NCBI RefSeq assembly: GCF_000938255.1
Contig: NZ_JYMR01000023.1
Span: 372,001-436,000 of the forward strand
DNA length: 64,000 bases
Source: Bradyrhizobium sp. LTSP849
GTDB lineage: Bacteria; Pseudomonadota; Alphaproteobacteria; Rhizobiales; Xanthobacteraceae
Direction: 5' to 3'
A program made the translations under genes and the position numbers. Each line of letters starts with the position of its first letter. The stretch's first letter is position 1. Under the pieces are notes generated by a model, which had not been told where the DNA came from, did not search any database, and was given only the letters and a program-made list of their open reading frames with translations. This document shows positions 51,399 to 60,482 of this stretch, in pieces.

Positions 51399-52955
51399 TT
51401 AATCCACGTCGAACCTGACGCCCTGGGCGAGCGGCAGGGTGCGGCCAAAGTTGATGGTGTTGGTGGCGCGACGCATATAGGCCTTCCACGCATCCGACCC
51501 GGATTCACGTCCGCCGCCGGTTTCCTTCTCGCCGCCGAATGCGCCGCCGATCTCGGCGCCCGAAGGGCCGATGTTCACGTTGGCGATGCCGCAATCGGAG
51601 CCGCGCGCCGACAGGAAGGCTTCGGCCTCGCGCAGATCGTTGGTGAAGATCGACGACGACAGGCCTTGCGGGACGGCATTGTGCAATTCGATCACGGCGT
51701 CGAAGTCGCTGTATTTGATGACATAGAGGATCGGCGCAAAAGTCTCGCGTTCGACCGGTCCGGTCTGTCCGCCGATCTCGACCAGCGCCGGGCGGACGTA
51801 GAAGGCCGCGTCTGCACCCGCGACGGTGACGCGATCACCGCCGACAATGGCCGCACCCGCGATCTTGGCGTCGCGCAACGCGCGTTGCATCGCTTCATAA
51901 GCGAGGCCGTCGATGAGGGGGCCGACCAGGTTGCCGGTGAGGGGATTGCCGACCGAGACCGACGCATAGACCTTTTTCAGCCGCGGCACGAAGCTGTCAT
52001 AGATGCTCTCATGAACGAAGAGGCGGCGCAGTGTGGTGCAGCGTTGTCCGGCCGTGCCCATGGCCGCGAAGGCAACGCCGCGTAGCGTCAGGTCGAGGTC
52101 GGCGGTCGGGGCGACCACCGCGGCATTGTTGCCGCCGAGCTCCAGAATGGCACGGGCAAAGCGCTGGGCGAGCTTCGGAGCGACGGCGCGTCCCATCGCG
52201 GTCGAGCCGGTCGCCGAGACCAGGGGGACCCTGGTGTTATTGACGAGGGCCTCGCCGATCTCGCGTCCTCCGATCAGCACGGCCGACAGCCCCTCGGGCG
52301 CCAAGCCGCCGTCGGCCTTGAATCGCTTCAACGCGCGTCCGAACAGCGCATCCGTCGCCAGCGCGGTGAGAGGAGTCTTTTCCGAGGGTTTCCAGACGAT
52401 GCTGTTGCCGCAGACCAGTGCCAGCGCGGCATTCCAGGCCCAGACCGCAACCGGAAAATTGAACGCCGAGATGATTCCGGTGACGCCAAGCGGATGCCAG
52501 GTCTCCGCCATGCGATGCTCGTGGCGTTCGGTGGCGATCGTCAAGCCGTAGAGCTGGCGGGAAAGCCCCACCGCGTAGTCGCAAATGTCGATCATCTCCT
52601 GGACCTCGCCGAGACCTTCGGACTCGATCTTGCCGGCCTCGATGGACACGAGCCGGCCGAGCGCGCGCTTGTTGGCGCGAAGCTCTTCGCCGAGCAGCCG
52701 CACGAGTTCGCCGCGCTTGGGAGCAGGGACCATGCGCCATTGCAGGAACGCTGCGTGAGCCTTGTCGATGACCAAGGTCGCCCCGGCGGCATCGATTTCT
52801 CTGACATGGGCCACGGTCTCGCCGGTGATGGGGGTTTTCGCCGCCAGTGTGCCATTGCTGTAGCTGCCGGCGTCAACACCGAGTTCAACCAACAGCGCGT
52901 CGACCTCGGCCCTGAGCGAGAGGTTGCCGGTCTGATTGGATAAGGTGGCGGACAT
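51399..52955 (-). CDS. Aldehyde dehydrogenase, ALDH7/AmaB type (aminoadipate-semialdehyde dehydrogenase-like)
   Basis: A 518-residue NAD(P)-dependent aldehyde dehydrogenase. The catalytic Cys is in GTAGQRCTTLRR and the general-base Glu in ILELGGNNA. The C-terminal SGSDAWKAYMRRATNTINF is characteristic of antiquitin/AmaB enzymes, which oxidise alpha-aminoadipic semialdehyde (open piperidine-6-carboxylate) in lysine breakdown. It is on the opposite strand to the oxidase operon. A LysR-like palindrome at 53110-53128 lies upstream of it. Confidence 0.88.
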   Translation of the reverse strand: MSATLSNQTGNLSLRAEVDALLVELGVDAGSYSNGTLAAKTPITGETVAHVREIDAAGATLVIDKAHAAFLQWRMVPAPKRGELVRLLGEELRANKRALGRLVSIEAGKIESEGLGEVQEMIDICDYAVGLSRQLYGLTIATERHEHRMAETWHPLGVTGIISAFNFPVAVWAWNAALALVCGNSIVWKPSEKTPLTALATDALFGRALKRFKADGGLAPEGLSAVLIGGREIGEALVNNTRVPLVSATGSTAMGRAVAPKLAQRFARAILELGGNNAAVVAPTADLDLTLRGVAFAAMGTAGQRCTTLRRLFVHESIYDSFVPRLKKVYASVSVGNPLTGNLVGPLIDGLAYEAMQRALRDAKIAGAAIVGGDRVTVAGADAAFYVRPALVEIGGQTGPVERETFAPILYVIKYSDFDAVIELHNAVPQGLSSSIFTNDLREAEAFLSARGSDCGIANVNIGPSGAEIGGAFGGEKETGGGRESGSDAWKAYMRRATNTINFGRTLPLAQGVRFDVD

Positions 52956-53109
52956 GAGGGGCTCTTTCCGGGGGGGCTGGCGTTGTTTCAGAGGGGCGGG
53001 CTGTCAGCGATTGGCACAGCGCCGTCAGGAGATTCGTCCGACGGCGTCATGCGTCGCCTCATAGAAAGGACAATGATCAGGCATTTTCAAACGATAGAAG
53101 CTCAACAAG

Positions 53110-53128
53110 TCATTCCAATGGTGAATGA
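53110..53128. promoter_or_regulatory. Candidate LysR-type box upstream of the aldehyde dehydrogenase
   Basis: TCATTC-N7-GAATGA is a perfect 6-base-arm inverted repeat containing a T-N11-A box, the classic LysR target. It is about 155 bases upstream of the dehydrogenase start, just beyond the end of the LysR gene. Its left part TCATTCCAAT occurs again, inverted, at 54219-54228. Confidence 0.55.
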
Positions 53129-53190
53129 TAGGGGGTTAGGCGCTGAGGGCTGCGATAAGCCAGCACACCCACCCTGTCAGGGGGCGGCCA

Positions 53191-54087
53191 TCACCGGTCC
53201 GGTGCCGTTTCCAGCAGAAGCCATTCCCGGAAAGCAACAAGTGGCGGATGGGACGCACGATCGGTCGGCCAGACCAGATAGTAGGCCTCTGCGCTTTTCA
53301 TCGGCAGATCGAGGGCACGCACCAGCTTGCCGGTGCTCAGTTCTTCCTCGATCAGGAATTCAGGGAGCAGCGCGATGCCGAGCCCGGAAATCGCTGCCTG
53401 CGATGCGGTGGCGAACTGATCCAGCAGCATGCCGTGCACGGCATGAGCGTCTACGTTGTGCAGCGTGAGCCATTGCTCCCATGCGTCCGGGCGCGTCGTC
53501 AAATGCAGGAGAGGGGCCTTCCGGAGATCGCTTGCGTCCTTGAAATCATATTGCTCTCGCAGTTCTGCACTACAGGCGGGGACCACGGTCTCCGACCGCA
53601 GCAACGCCAGCTCACCCCCTTGCCATTCCGGACGCCCGAAATGGATCGCGGCATCGACGGGCTCCAGCCTGAAGTCGAAGCTCGACAACCGCGTGACCAG
53701 GTTGATGGTGATACCGGGATTGCCAGCGAGAAATTTTGGCAGCCGCGGCGCCAGCCATCGTGTGCCAAAGGTTGGAAGGATCGCGAGAGTCAGCGTGCCA
53801 CCGAACGGATTGGCGCGCAGATTGAGCGAGGCGGTGCTGATCTTGCGCAGTGCATCGCGTATCTCGCGGGCATAGGCGTCGCCGCCCACGGTCAGGCGGA
53901 TGGTCTGCCGCTCGCGATGAAACAGCTCGACCTCGAGCTGCTCCTCCAGCGCCTTGACCTGGCGGCTCACCGCGCTCTGCGTCAGCGACAGCTCCCTGGC
54001 TGCGGCTGTGATGCTTCCGGTCCGCGCCGCCGCTTCAAAGGCGGCCAACAGGGGCAGTGAGGGTAAGAAGCGGCGAGGGCCTTGCAC
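53191..54087 (-). CDS. LysR-family transcriptional regulator (GcvA-like)
   Basis: A 298-residue LysR protein. The helix-turn-helix is at about residues 12-70 (AFEAAARTGSITAAARELSL, SQSAVSRQVK-like TQSAVSRQVKALE). The co-inducer domain follows (LAILPTFGTRWLAPRLPKFL). GTG at 54087 is preferred to ATG at 54123: GGAG lies six bases before it and the protein then begins like GcvA. It lies between the aldehyde dehydrogenase and the divergent FAD oxidoreductase, both of which it probably controls. Confidence 0.9.
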   Translation of the reverse strand: MQGPRRFLPSLPLLAAFEAAARTGSITAAARELSLTQSAVSRQVKALEEQLEVELFHRERQTIRLTVGGDAYAREIRDALRKISTASLNLRANPFGGTLTLAILPTFGTRWLAPRLPKFLAGNPGITINLVTRLSSFDFRLEPVDAAIHFGRPEWQGGELALLRSETVVPACSAELREQYDFKDASDLRKAPLLHLTTRPDAWEQWLTLHNVDAHAVHGMLLDQFATASQAAISGLGIALLPEFLIEEELSTGKLVRALDLPMKSAEAYYLVWPTDRASHPPLVAFREWLLLETAPDR

Positions 54088-54218
54088 ATCATTCTCCGGC
54101 CGAATGAGGTCTTGACCAAACATGACTTGGCCAGTCGCCGCTGGCAACGCTAGATTGCCGCTCGGCCCCGCAGTCCAGGTCTTCGGCACCCCTGCAATGT
54201 CGGCACCTCACTTGCCGA

Positions 54219-54228
54219 ATTGGAATGA
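54219..54228. promoter_or_regulatory. Ten-base repeat of the LysR box
   Basis: ATTGGAATGA is the exact complement of TCATTCCAAT at 53110-53119. It lies in the gap between the LysR gene and the FAD oxidoreductase gene at 54293. The second arm is weak here. Confidence 0.4.
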
Positions 54229-54292
54229 ACCAGTCAATGCGCCCCGGACAACTCGACCCTGCGGGCGGATATCAACGAGGACGTCGGAGCCG

Positions 54293-55576
54293 ATGCTAGA
54301 CAACGCCAGATCTCACGGTCTTTGGGAATTGACCGCGCCGCCGGCGCCTGAAACCGCCGGACTGAGTGGGTCGATCAATGTCGATACGGCCATCGTCGGC
54401 GGCGGATATACCGGTCTGTCGGCCGCACTCCATCTCGCTGAGGCGGGCGCCAATGTCGCACTGCTCGAGGCGGTGGAGATCGGCTTTGGCGGGGCCGGCC
54501 GAAACGTCGGTCTGGTCAATGCCGGCATGTGGGTGATGCCGGACGTCCTTGGCGAGGTGCTCGGTGGTGACTACGGCGAGCGTCTGCTCGAATTGTTGGG
54601 CGACGCCCCGAAATTGGTGTTCGATCTGATCGAGCGTCACCGCATCGAATGCGAGTTGGAGCGTGCCGGCACGCTCCATTGCGCCGTCGGGCTCAAGGGG
54701 TTGAGGGAACTGGAGCAACGCGCAGCGCAGTGGATCTGTCGCGGCGCGCCGGTTAAGTTGCTGAACGCTGCCGACACCGCCGCGAAAATTGGCTCGTCGG
54801 CCTATGCAGGGTCGTTGTGGGATCGGCGCGCGGGTACGATCCAGCCGCTGGCCTATGCGCGGGGCCTTGCCCGCAGCGCCTTGAATGCTGGCGCGAAGAT
54901 ATTCACCCACAGCGCGGTCACCTCGGCCGTGCGGATTGATGGAAAGTGGAAGCTGCACACTGCGGGCGGCCACGTCATCGCCGATCGCGTCATCGTGGCG
55001 ACCGATGCCTATGCGACGGGGCCCTGGTCGGAAGTCAGAACGGAGCAGATCCATCTACCCTATTTCAACTTCGCCACCCAGCCGCTGTCCGACAACATTC
55101 GCGCATCCATTCTTCCCGAACGGCAAGGCGCCTGGGATACCAATGAGGTGCTGAGTTCGTTTCGCTTCGATCGCGCCGGCCGCCTCGTGTTCGGAAGCTG
55201 CGGCGCGCTCCGGGGAGCCGGTGTTGCGGTTCATCGATCCTGGGCAAAGCGGGCGCTCAAGAAGCTTTTCCCGCAAATCGGCGACGTCAGGTTCGAAGCG
55301 GAATGGTACGGCCTGATCGGCATGACCGACGATCACCTGCCGCGCTTCCACAAGCTCGCCGAAAACGTGTTCGGCTTCAGCGGCTATAACGGGCGCGGCA
55401 TTGCGCCCGGCACGACGTTCGGGCGTTTGCTCGCCCTCTACGCACTCGGACAGCTCGAGGAGAAAGACCTGCCGCTTCCTGCATCGTTGCCGATCAAGCC
55501 CAATTTCCGGAGCGCGAGGACGGCGCTTTACGAGGTCGGGGCGCAGCTTGTCCATCTGATCGAGGCGCGGCTGTAG
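54293..55576 (+). CDS. FAD-dependent oxidoreductase (PuuB-like)
   Basis: A 427-residue DAO-fold flavoprotein: TAIVGGGYTGLSAALHLAEA near residue 35, EIGFGGAGRNVGLVNAGMW (the PuuB-type FAD segment), and C-terminal FGFSGYNGRGIAPGTTFGRL. The ATG at 54293 is preceded by GGAG; longer in-frame starts would overlap the divergent LysR gene. It is the third FAD oxidoreductase in this region and probably oxidises a related amine. It has its own divergent regulator and promoter. Confidence 0.87.
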   Translation: MLDNARSHGLWELTAPPAPETAGLSGSINVDTAIVGGGYTGLSAALHLAEAGANVALLEAVEIGFGGAGRNVGLVNAGMWVMPDVLGEVLGGDYGERLLELLGDAPKLVFDLIERHRIECELERAGTLHCAVGLKGLRELEQRAAQWICRGAPVKLLNAADTAAKIGSSAYAGSLWDRRAGTIQPLAYARGLARSALNAGAKIFTHSAVTSAVRIDGKWKLHTAGGHVIADRVIVATDAYATGPWSEVRTEQIHLPYFNFATQPLSDNIRASILPERQGAWDTNEVLSSFRFDRAGRLVFGSCGALRGAGVAVHRSWAKRALKKLFPQIGDVRFEAEWYGLIGMTDDHLPRFHKLAENVFGFSGYNGRGIAPGTTFGRLLALYALGQLEEKDLPLPASLPIKPNFRSARTALYEVGAQLVHLIEARL

Positions 55577-55604
55577 TCCGGAATTCCGAAGTGCGACAAA
55601 ATGA

Positions 55605-55632
55605 TCCTATCGGAAATAAGTTGACGATAGGA
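55605..55632. promoter_or_regulatory. Inverted repeat upstream of the livGF-HM operon
   Basis: Perfect 8-base arms TCCTATCG (55605-55612) and CGATAGGA (55625-55632) flank a 12-base spacer. A -35-like TTGACG (55621-55626) overlaps the second arm, so a bound repressor would block transcription of the operon beginning at 55713. The XRE-cupin regulator at 60483 is a candidate binder. Confidence 0.48.
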
Positions 55633-55712
55633 AACTTTTGATCAAGGATAGATGCGGTCTGGTCCAAACCCGTTTCGTCAATCTGCGATCCAGACGTCAG
55701 CAGGGCAGAGGC

Positions 55713-56474
55713 ATGACGGACGGCGCCGTTTACGTTCTGGAGACTCGCGGCCTTAGCCGCGCGTTCGGCGGCTTCTTCGCCGTTAACGGCGTGAACTTCC
55801 GTCTTGCCCGCAACAGCATGCACGCCGTGATCGGCCCGAACGGGGCAGGCAAGACCACCCTGTTCAATCTTCTGACGAAATTCCTTCCGCCTTCGGCCGG
55901 CACGATTCTGCACGATGGCGAGGACGTCACCCGCCTCAGCATGCCGGCGATGGCCAAGCGCAGCGTGGTGCGCTCCTTCCAGATCTCCGCGGTTTTCGCC
56001 GGATTGACCGTGCGCGAGAATATCGAGCTCGCGCTGCTGCGCGAGCACGGCCTCGCCTGGAATCTGCTCGGCCGGATTGCGCGTCATCGTGGCGTGCTGG
56101 AGCGCGCCGATGCGTTGCTCGAACGCTTCGGCCTGTCTGAATATGCCGGGACGATGGCGGGCAGTCTTTCCTATGGCCGCAAGCGTGTGCTCGAACTGGC
56201 GACGACGCTTGCGCTGGAGCCCAGCGTGCTGCTGCTCGACGAGCCGATGGCGGGGCTCGGTCATGAAGATATCGGGCGGGTGACGCAATTGATCCGCGAG
56301 GCCGGCAAGGGCCGCACGGTATTGCTGGTCGAGCACAACATGAATGTGGTCGCCGAGCTCGCCGACACCATCACCGTGATGGTGCGCGGCGAAGTGCTGG
56401 CGCAGGGAAGCTATGCTGAAGTGTCCTCGCGCGCCGACGTGATGGCTGCCTATACAGGGCAGACGCATGAGTGA
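55713..56474 (+). CDS. livG: Branched-chain-type ABC transporter ATPase (LivG)
   Basis: A 253-residue ATPase with Walker A GPNGAGKTT, Q-loop VRSFQISAVF, signature LSYGRKRVLELATTLA and Walker B LLLDEPMAGLG, all typical of LivG. The ATG at 55713 follows GCAGAGG. It is the first gene of a separate importer operon. Confidence 0.92.
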   Translation: MTDGAVYVLETRGLSRAFGGFFAVNGVNFRLARNSMHAVIGPNGAGKTTLFNLLTKFLPPSAGTILHDGEDVTRLSMPAMAKRSVVRSFQISAVFAGLTVRENIELALLREHGLAWNLLGRIARHRGVLERADALLERFGLSEYAGTMAGSLSYGRKRVLELATTLALEPSVLLLDEPMAGLGHEDIGRVTQLIREAGKGRTVLLVEHNMNVVAELADTITVMVRGEVLAQGSYAEVSSRADVMAAYTGQTHE

Positions 56475-57168
56475 GAGTCTCGCGGTCGGCAATCTCCAGG
56501 CCTGGTACGGTGGGTCCAAAGTCCTGCATGGAATGGATTTCAGCGTCCGCACCGGCGAGGTGGTGACGCTGCTCGGCCGCAATGGCGCCGGAAAGACCAC
56601 GACACTGAAGTCAATCATGGGGCTGCTGGACAAGCGCTCGGGCTCGATCGCGCTCGACGGTGACGAGCTCATCGCTGCTGCGCCCTACGACATCGCGCGC
56701 AAGGGCATCGCTTTCTGTCCGGAGGAACGCGGCATCTTCGCGAGCCTGAGCGTGCGCGAAAATCTGCTGCTGCCGCCGAAGGTCGCCGCGGGAGGCATGA
56801 CGGTCGCGCAGATCCTCACGCTGTTTCCAAACCTGAAGGAGCGACTCGACAGCCAGGGCACCAAGCTGTCCGGCGGTGAGCAGCAGATGCTGGCGCTCGG
56901 GCGCATTCTGCACACCGGCGCGCGCATCCTGCTGCTCGACGAGCCGACCGAGGGGCTCGCTCCCGTGATCATCCGCCAGATCGGCCGGACGATCACCGAA
57001 CTGAAGTCGCTCGGCTTCACCATCCTGCTGGTCGAGCAGAATGTCGGCTTCGCCGCCGGCCTCGCCGACCGGCACTACATCGTGGAGCTCGGCCGCGTCG
57101 TCGAGGAAATTCCGGGCGCTGAGTTCGAAGGCAGATCGGGCGCGCTCAAGAGCTATCTCGGACTTTAA
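56467..57168 (+). CDS. livF: Branched-chain-type ABC transporter ATPase (LivF)
   Basis: A 233-residue ATPase with Walker A GRNGAGKTT, signature LSGGEQQMLALGRI, Walker B LLLDEPTEGLAP and VLVEQNVGFA-type switch region. It overlaps livG by 8 bases. Confidence 0.92.
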   Translation: MSESLAVGNLQAWYGGSKVLHGMDFSVRTGEVVTLLGRNGAGKTTTLKSIMGLLDKRSGSIALDGDELIAAAPYDIARKGIAFCPEERGIFASLSVRENLLLPPKVAAGGMTVAQILTLFPNLKERLDSQGTKLSGGEQQMLALGRILHTGARILLLDEPTEGLAPVIIRQIGRTITELKSLGFTILLVEQNVGFAAGLADRHYIVELGRVVEEIPGAEFEGRSGALKSYLGL

Positions 57169-57176
57169 AGGGCATC

Positions 57177-59090
57177 ATGACCACGATCTTCGGCGTCCCT
57201 TCCGCAGTGCTCTATGGCCAGCTTCTGCTCGGGCTGATCAACGGCGCCTTCTACGCCATGCTGAGCCTAGGGCTGGCGGTGATCTTCGGCATGATGAACA
57301 TCGTGAACTTCGCGCATGGCGCGCAGTACATGATGGGCGCGATGGGCGCGTGGCTGCTGATGAATTATCTCGGCATCGGCTATTGGTGGGCGTTGATCCT
57401 GGCGCCGCTCATCGTCGGTGCGATCAGCATCGTGATCGAGGTGCTGCTGCTGCGGCGTCTTTACAAGCTCGATCATCTCTATGGCATGCTGCTCACCTTC
57501 GGTCTCGCGCTGATGGTGCAGGGCGCATTCAGCAACTGGTTCGGATCTTCCGGCCAGCCCTATTCGATTCCACAGGCGCTGATGGGAGGCCGCAATCTTG
57601 GCTTCATGTTCCTGCCGAACTATCGGGCCTGGGTGATCGCAGCCTCGGTCGTGATCTGCCTCGGCACCTGGTACGTCATCGAGCGCACCAAGCTTGGCGC
57701 CTATCTGCGTGCGGCGACCGAAAACCCGATGCTGGTTCAGGCCTTCGGCATCCGCGTCCCGCGCATGATCACGCTGACCTACGGCGCCGGTGTCGGGCTC
57801 GCCGCGCTTGCGGGCGTGCTGGCCGCGCCCGTTTACCAGGTCAGTCCGCTGATGGGCGCAGATCTCTTGATCGTCGTCTTTGCGGTGGTGGTGATCGGCG
57901 GCATGGGGTCGATCATGGGCGCGATCGTGACCGGCTTCCTCGTCGGTGTCATCGAGGGCCTGACCAAAGCCTTTTATCCCGAAGCCTCGACGACGGTTGT
58001 CTTCGCCGTGATGGCGGTGGTGCTGCTGATCCGCCCAGCCGGATTGTTCGGCTCCAAGCTCGAGGCGGCGCAGGGGCAACCGCAGTCGAGCCTGTCGGCG
58101 ACTGCGCCGTCAACGCTTACACAGACGCTGATCTTTTTGGCGCTAGCCTGTTGTCTCGCGGCCGCGCCGCTCGTCGTCTACCCCGGCTTCATGATGAAGG
58201 CGATGATCTTCGCGCTGTTCGCCTGCGCCTTCAACCTGGTCGCCGGATACGGACGGCTGGTTTCCTTCGGCCACTCGATGTTCCTGGGTTCGGCCGGCTA
58301 TGTCTGCGGCCATGCCGCCAAGATATGGGGACTACCTCCGGAGTTTGCGATCCTGGCCGGGACTGCAACGGCGGCGATGCTCGGTTTCGTCACCGGCTGG
58401 CTCGCCATTCGTCGCAGCGGCATCTACTTCGCGATGGTGACGCTCGCCTTCGCGCAGATGGTCTATTTCGTGGCGCTCCAGGCGCGCTTCACCGGCGGCG
58501 AAGACGGGTTGCAGGCCGTTCCGCGTGGCATGTTGTTTGGCCTGATCGACCTTTCGCTGCCGGCAAATCTCTACGGCTTCGTGCTGGTGATATTCCTCGG
58601 CGGTTTCTTCCTGATCATGCGGCTGGTGGGATCGCCGTTTGGGCGCGTACTGAAGGCGATCAGCGATCACGACGCACGTGCCCAGTCGCTCGGCTTCGAG
58701 ACCGCCCGCTACAAGCTCGTGGCCTTCGTGCTCTCGGCCGCACTGGCGGGGCTAGCGGGTTCGACCAAGGCGATCGTCAGCCAGCTCGCCAGCCTCACCG
58801 ACGTGCACTGGTCGATGTCGGGCGAAGTGCTGCTGATGACGTTTCTCGGCGGCGTCGGCACGCTCTACGGCCCACTCGTCGGTGCCTTCATCGTCGTTGC
58901 CATGCAGAACTACCTGGCGGCATTCGGGCAATGGGTCACCGTCATTCATGGCCTGATCTTCGTGCTCTGCGTGCTCGCCTTCCGGCGCGGCATCGTCGGC
59001 GAATTGATCGAGTTCTGGCACCGCCTGCACCGAACGCCGCCGGCCAAACCCGCCGTGCTCCACAATGTGGCCGTCGCGCCGCAGGAATGA
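57177..59090 (+). CDS. Fused branched-chain-type ABC transporter permease (LivH-LivM)
   Basis: A 637-residue protein joining both permease halves. Residues 1 to about 300 are LivH-like (LGLAVIFGMMNIVNFAHGAQ, MGSIMGAIVTGFLVG). Residues from about 315 are LivM-like (FALFACAFNLVAGYGRLVSF, GGVGTLYGPLVGAFIV). In the other liv operon of this window the halves are separate genes, so the fusion is a real difference. It forms the whole channel. Confidence 0.92.
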   Translation: MTTIFGVPSAVLYGQLLLGLINGAFYAMLSLGLAVIFGMMNIVNFAHGAQYMMGAMGAWLLMNYLGIGYWWALILAPLIVGAISIVIEVLLLRRLYKLDHLYGMLLTFGLALMVQGAFSNWFGSSGQPYSIPQALMGGRNLGFMFLPNYRAWVIAASVVICLGTWYVIERTKLGAYLRAATENPMLVQAFGIRVPRMITLTYGAGVGLAALAGVLAAPVYQVSPLMGADLLIVVFAVVVIGGMGSIMGAIVTGFLVGVIEGLTKAFYPEASTTVVFAVMAVVLLIRPAGLFGSKLEAAQGQPQSSLSATAPSTLTQTLIFLALACCLAAAPLVVYPGFMMKAMIFALFACAFNLVAGYGRLVSFGHSMFLGSAGYVCGHAAKIWGLPPEFAILAGTATAAMLGFVTGWLAIRRSGIYFAMVTLAFAQMVYFVALQARFTGGEDGLQAVPRGMLFGLIDLSLPANLYGFVLVIFLGGFFLIMRLVGSPFGRVLKAISDHDARAQSLGFETARYKLVAFVLSAALAGLAGSTKAIVSQLASLTDVHWSMSGEVLLMTFLGGVGTLYGPLVGAFIVVAMQNYLAAFGQWVTVIHGLIFVLCVLAFRRGIVGELIEFWHRLHRTPPAKPAVLHNVAVAPQE

Positions 59091-59188
59091 GCCGAGACAT
59101 TTCAAATGGAAGCTTCGCCATCCGGCGAGGTGGAACAGGACCGGGCCAAACCCGCTCGCAAGAGCGAAGTTGTAACAGGGACTAGATC

Positions 59189-60418
59189 ATGCAACAGACG
59201 CCTTCCAAACTCCTGCGCGGGATCGCCGCCGCGCTCTGCCTCGGCTCGTTCGCCGTCGCCGGCCAGGCTGCGGCCCAGGTCAGCGACGATGTGGTCAAGA
59301 TCGGCGTGCTGACCGACATGTCCGGCCAGTACTCCGACCTGAACGGGCCGGGCTCGCTCCTGGCGGCGCAGATGGCGGCAGCGGACTTCGGCGGCAAGGT
59401 TCTCGGCAAGCCCATTGAGATCATCGGCGCCGATCACCAGCAGAAGGCCGACATCGGCATCGGCATTGCCCGGCGCTGGATCGAGAACGAGAAGGTCGAT
59501 GCGATCTCGGACGTCACCAACAGTGCCATCGCGCTTGCAGTGCAGCAGTTGACGCGCGAGACCAACCGCGTCGCGCTGTTCTCGTCGCCGGGCACCACGG
59601 ATTTGACCGGCAAGCAGTGTTCGCCGACTGGCTTTCAGTGGGTCTACGACAACTATTCCAACGCGGTCGGACCGATGAAGGCCCTGATCGACAAGGGCAA
59701 CGACACCTTCTTCATCATCACCGCCGATTTCGCCTTTGGACATTCGCTGGAGAAGATCGCGAGCGAGGCGATCAAGGCCAATGGCGGCAAGGTGCTGGGC
59801 TCCGTCCGCCACCCCTTCGGCGCGAACGATCTCTCGGCGTTCCTCCTGCCGGCGCAGGCATCGAAGGCGAAGGTCATCGTTCTCGCCACCGCCGGCAAGG
59901 ATATGACGACCGCGATCAAGCAGGCCAATGAGTTCGGCATCATCGCGGGTGGTCAGGCCGTCTCCGCGCCGGTGGTGTTCATCACCGACGTCCACGCGCT
60001 AGGTCTGTCGACCGCGCAGGGGATCTCGTTCATCGAGGGCTTTTATTGGGACCAGAACGATGAGACGCGCGCTTTCGCCAAGCGCTTCTTCGAGGTGCGT
60101 AAGGCCATGCCGACCGCGCCGCAGGCCGGCGTCTACTCCTCGATCCGGCACTATCTCAAGGCGATCCAGGCTGCCGGGACCGATGAGGCGAAGGCGGTGG
60201 CTGCCAAGATGCGCGAGCTGCCTGTCGACGACTTCTTCGCCAAGGGCGGCAAGGTGCGCGAGGACGGCCGCATGGTCCACGACATGCTGCTGGTCCAGGT
60301 CAAGAAACCCTCCGAATCGAAGCAGCCATGGGACTACTATAATGTCGTGGCGACCGTCCCCGGCGAGCAGGCCTTCCAGTCTCTTGCCCAGAGCGAATGC
60401 CCGCTCGTAAAGAAGTAA
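59189..60418 (+). CDS. ABC transporter substrate-binding protein, branched-chain type
   Basis: A 409-residue LivJ-type protein with a signal peptide of about 30 residues ending in AAAQ. The mature start is VVKIGVLTDMSGQYSDLNGP. Family features include KADIGIGIARRWIENEKVDA. The upstream gap of 98 bases contains two small hairpins (59115-59128 and 59153-59166) of unknown role. The ligand is unknown. Confidence 0.92.
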   Translation: MQQTPSKLLRGIAAALCLGSFAVAGQAAAQVSDDVVKIGVLTDMSGQYSDLNGPGSLLAAQMAAADFGGKVLGKPIEIIGADHQQKADIGIGIARRWIENEKVDAISDVTNSAIALAVQQLTRETNRVALFSSPGTTDLTGKQCSPTGFQWVYDNYSNAVGPMKALIDKGNDTFFIITADFAFGHSLEKIASEAIKANGGKVLGSVRHPFGANDLSAFLLPAQASKAKVIVLATAGKDMTTAIKQANEFGIIAGGQAVSAPVVFITDVHALGLSTAQGISFIEGFYWDQNDETRAFAKRFFEVRKAMPTAPQAGVYSSIRHYLKAIQAAGTDEAKAVAAKMRELPVDDFFAKGGKVREDGRMVHDMLLVQVKKPSESKQPWDYYNVVATVPGEQAFQSLAQSECPLVKK

Positions 60419-60424
60419 GGCGAA

Positions 60425-60451
60425 GCCCCGGCAGCGCCGCGCCGCCGGGGC
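60425..60451 (+). terminator. GC-rich hairpin after the binding-protein gene
   Basis: GCCCCGGC and GCCGGGGC form an 8-base perfect stem with an 11-base loop, six bases after the binding-protein stop. No T-run follows, so it is a weak or incomplete terminator, or an mRNA-stabilising hairpin that sets the abundant binding protein apart from later genes. Confidence 0.45.
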
Positions 60452-60482
60452 CGCACATGCGCAAAAAAGGGAGAGAACCGCG

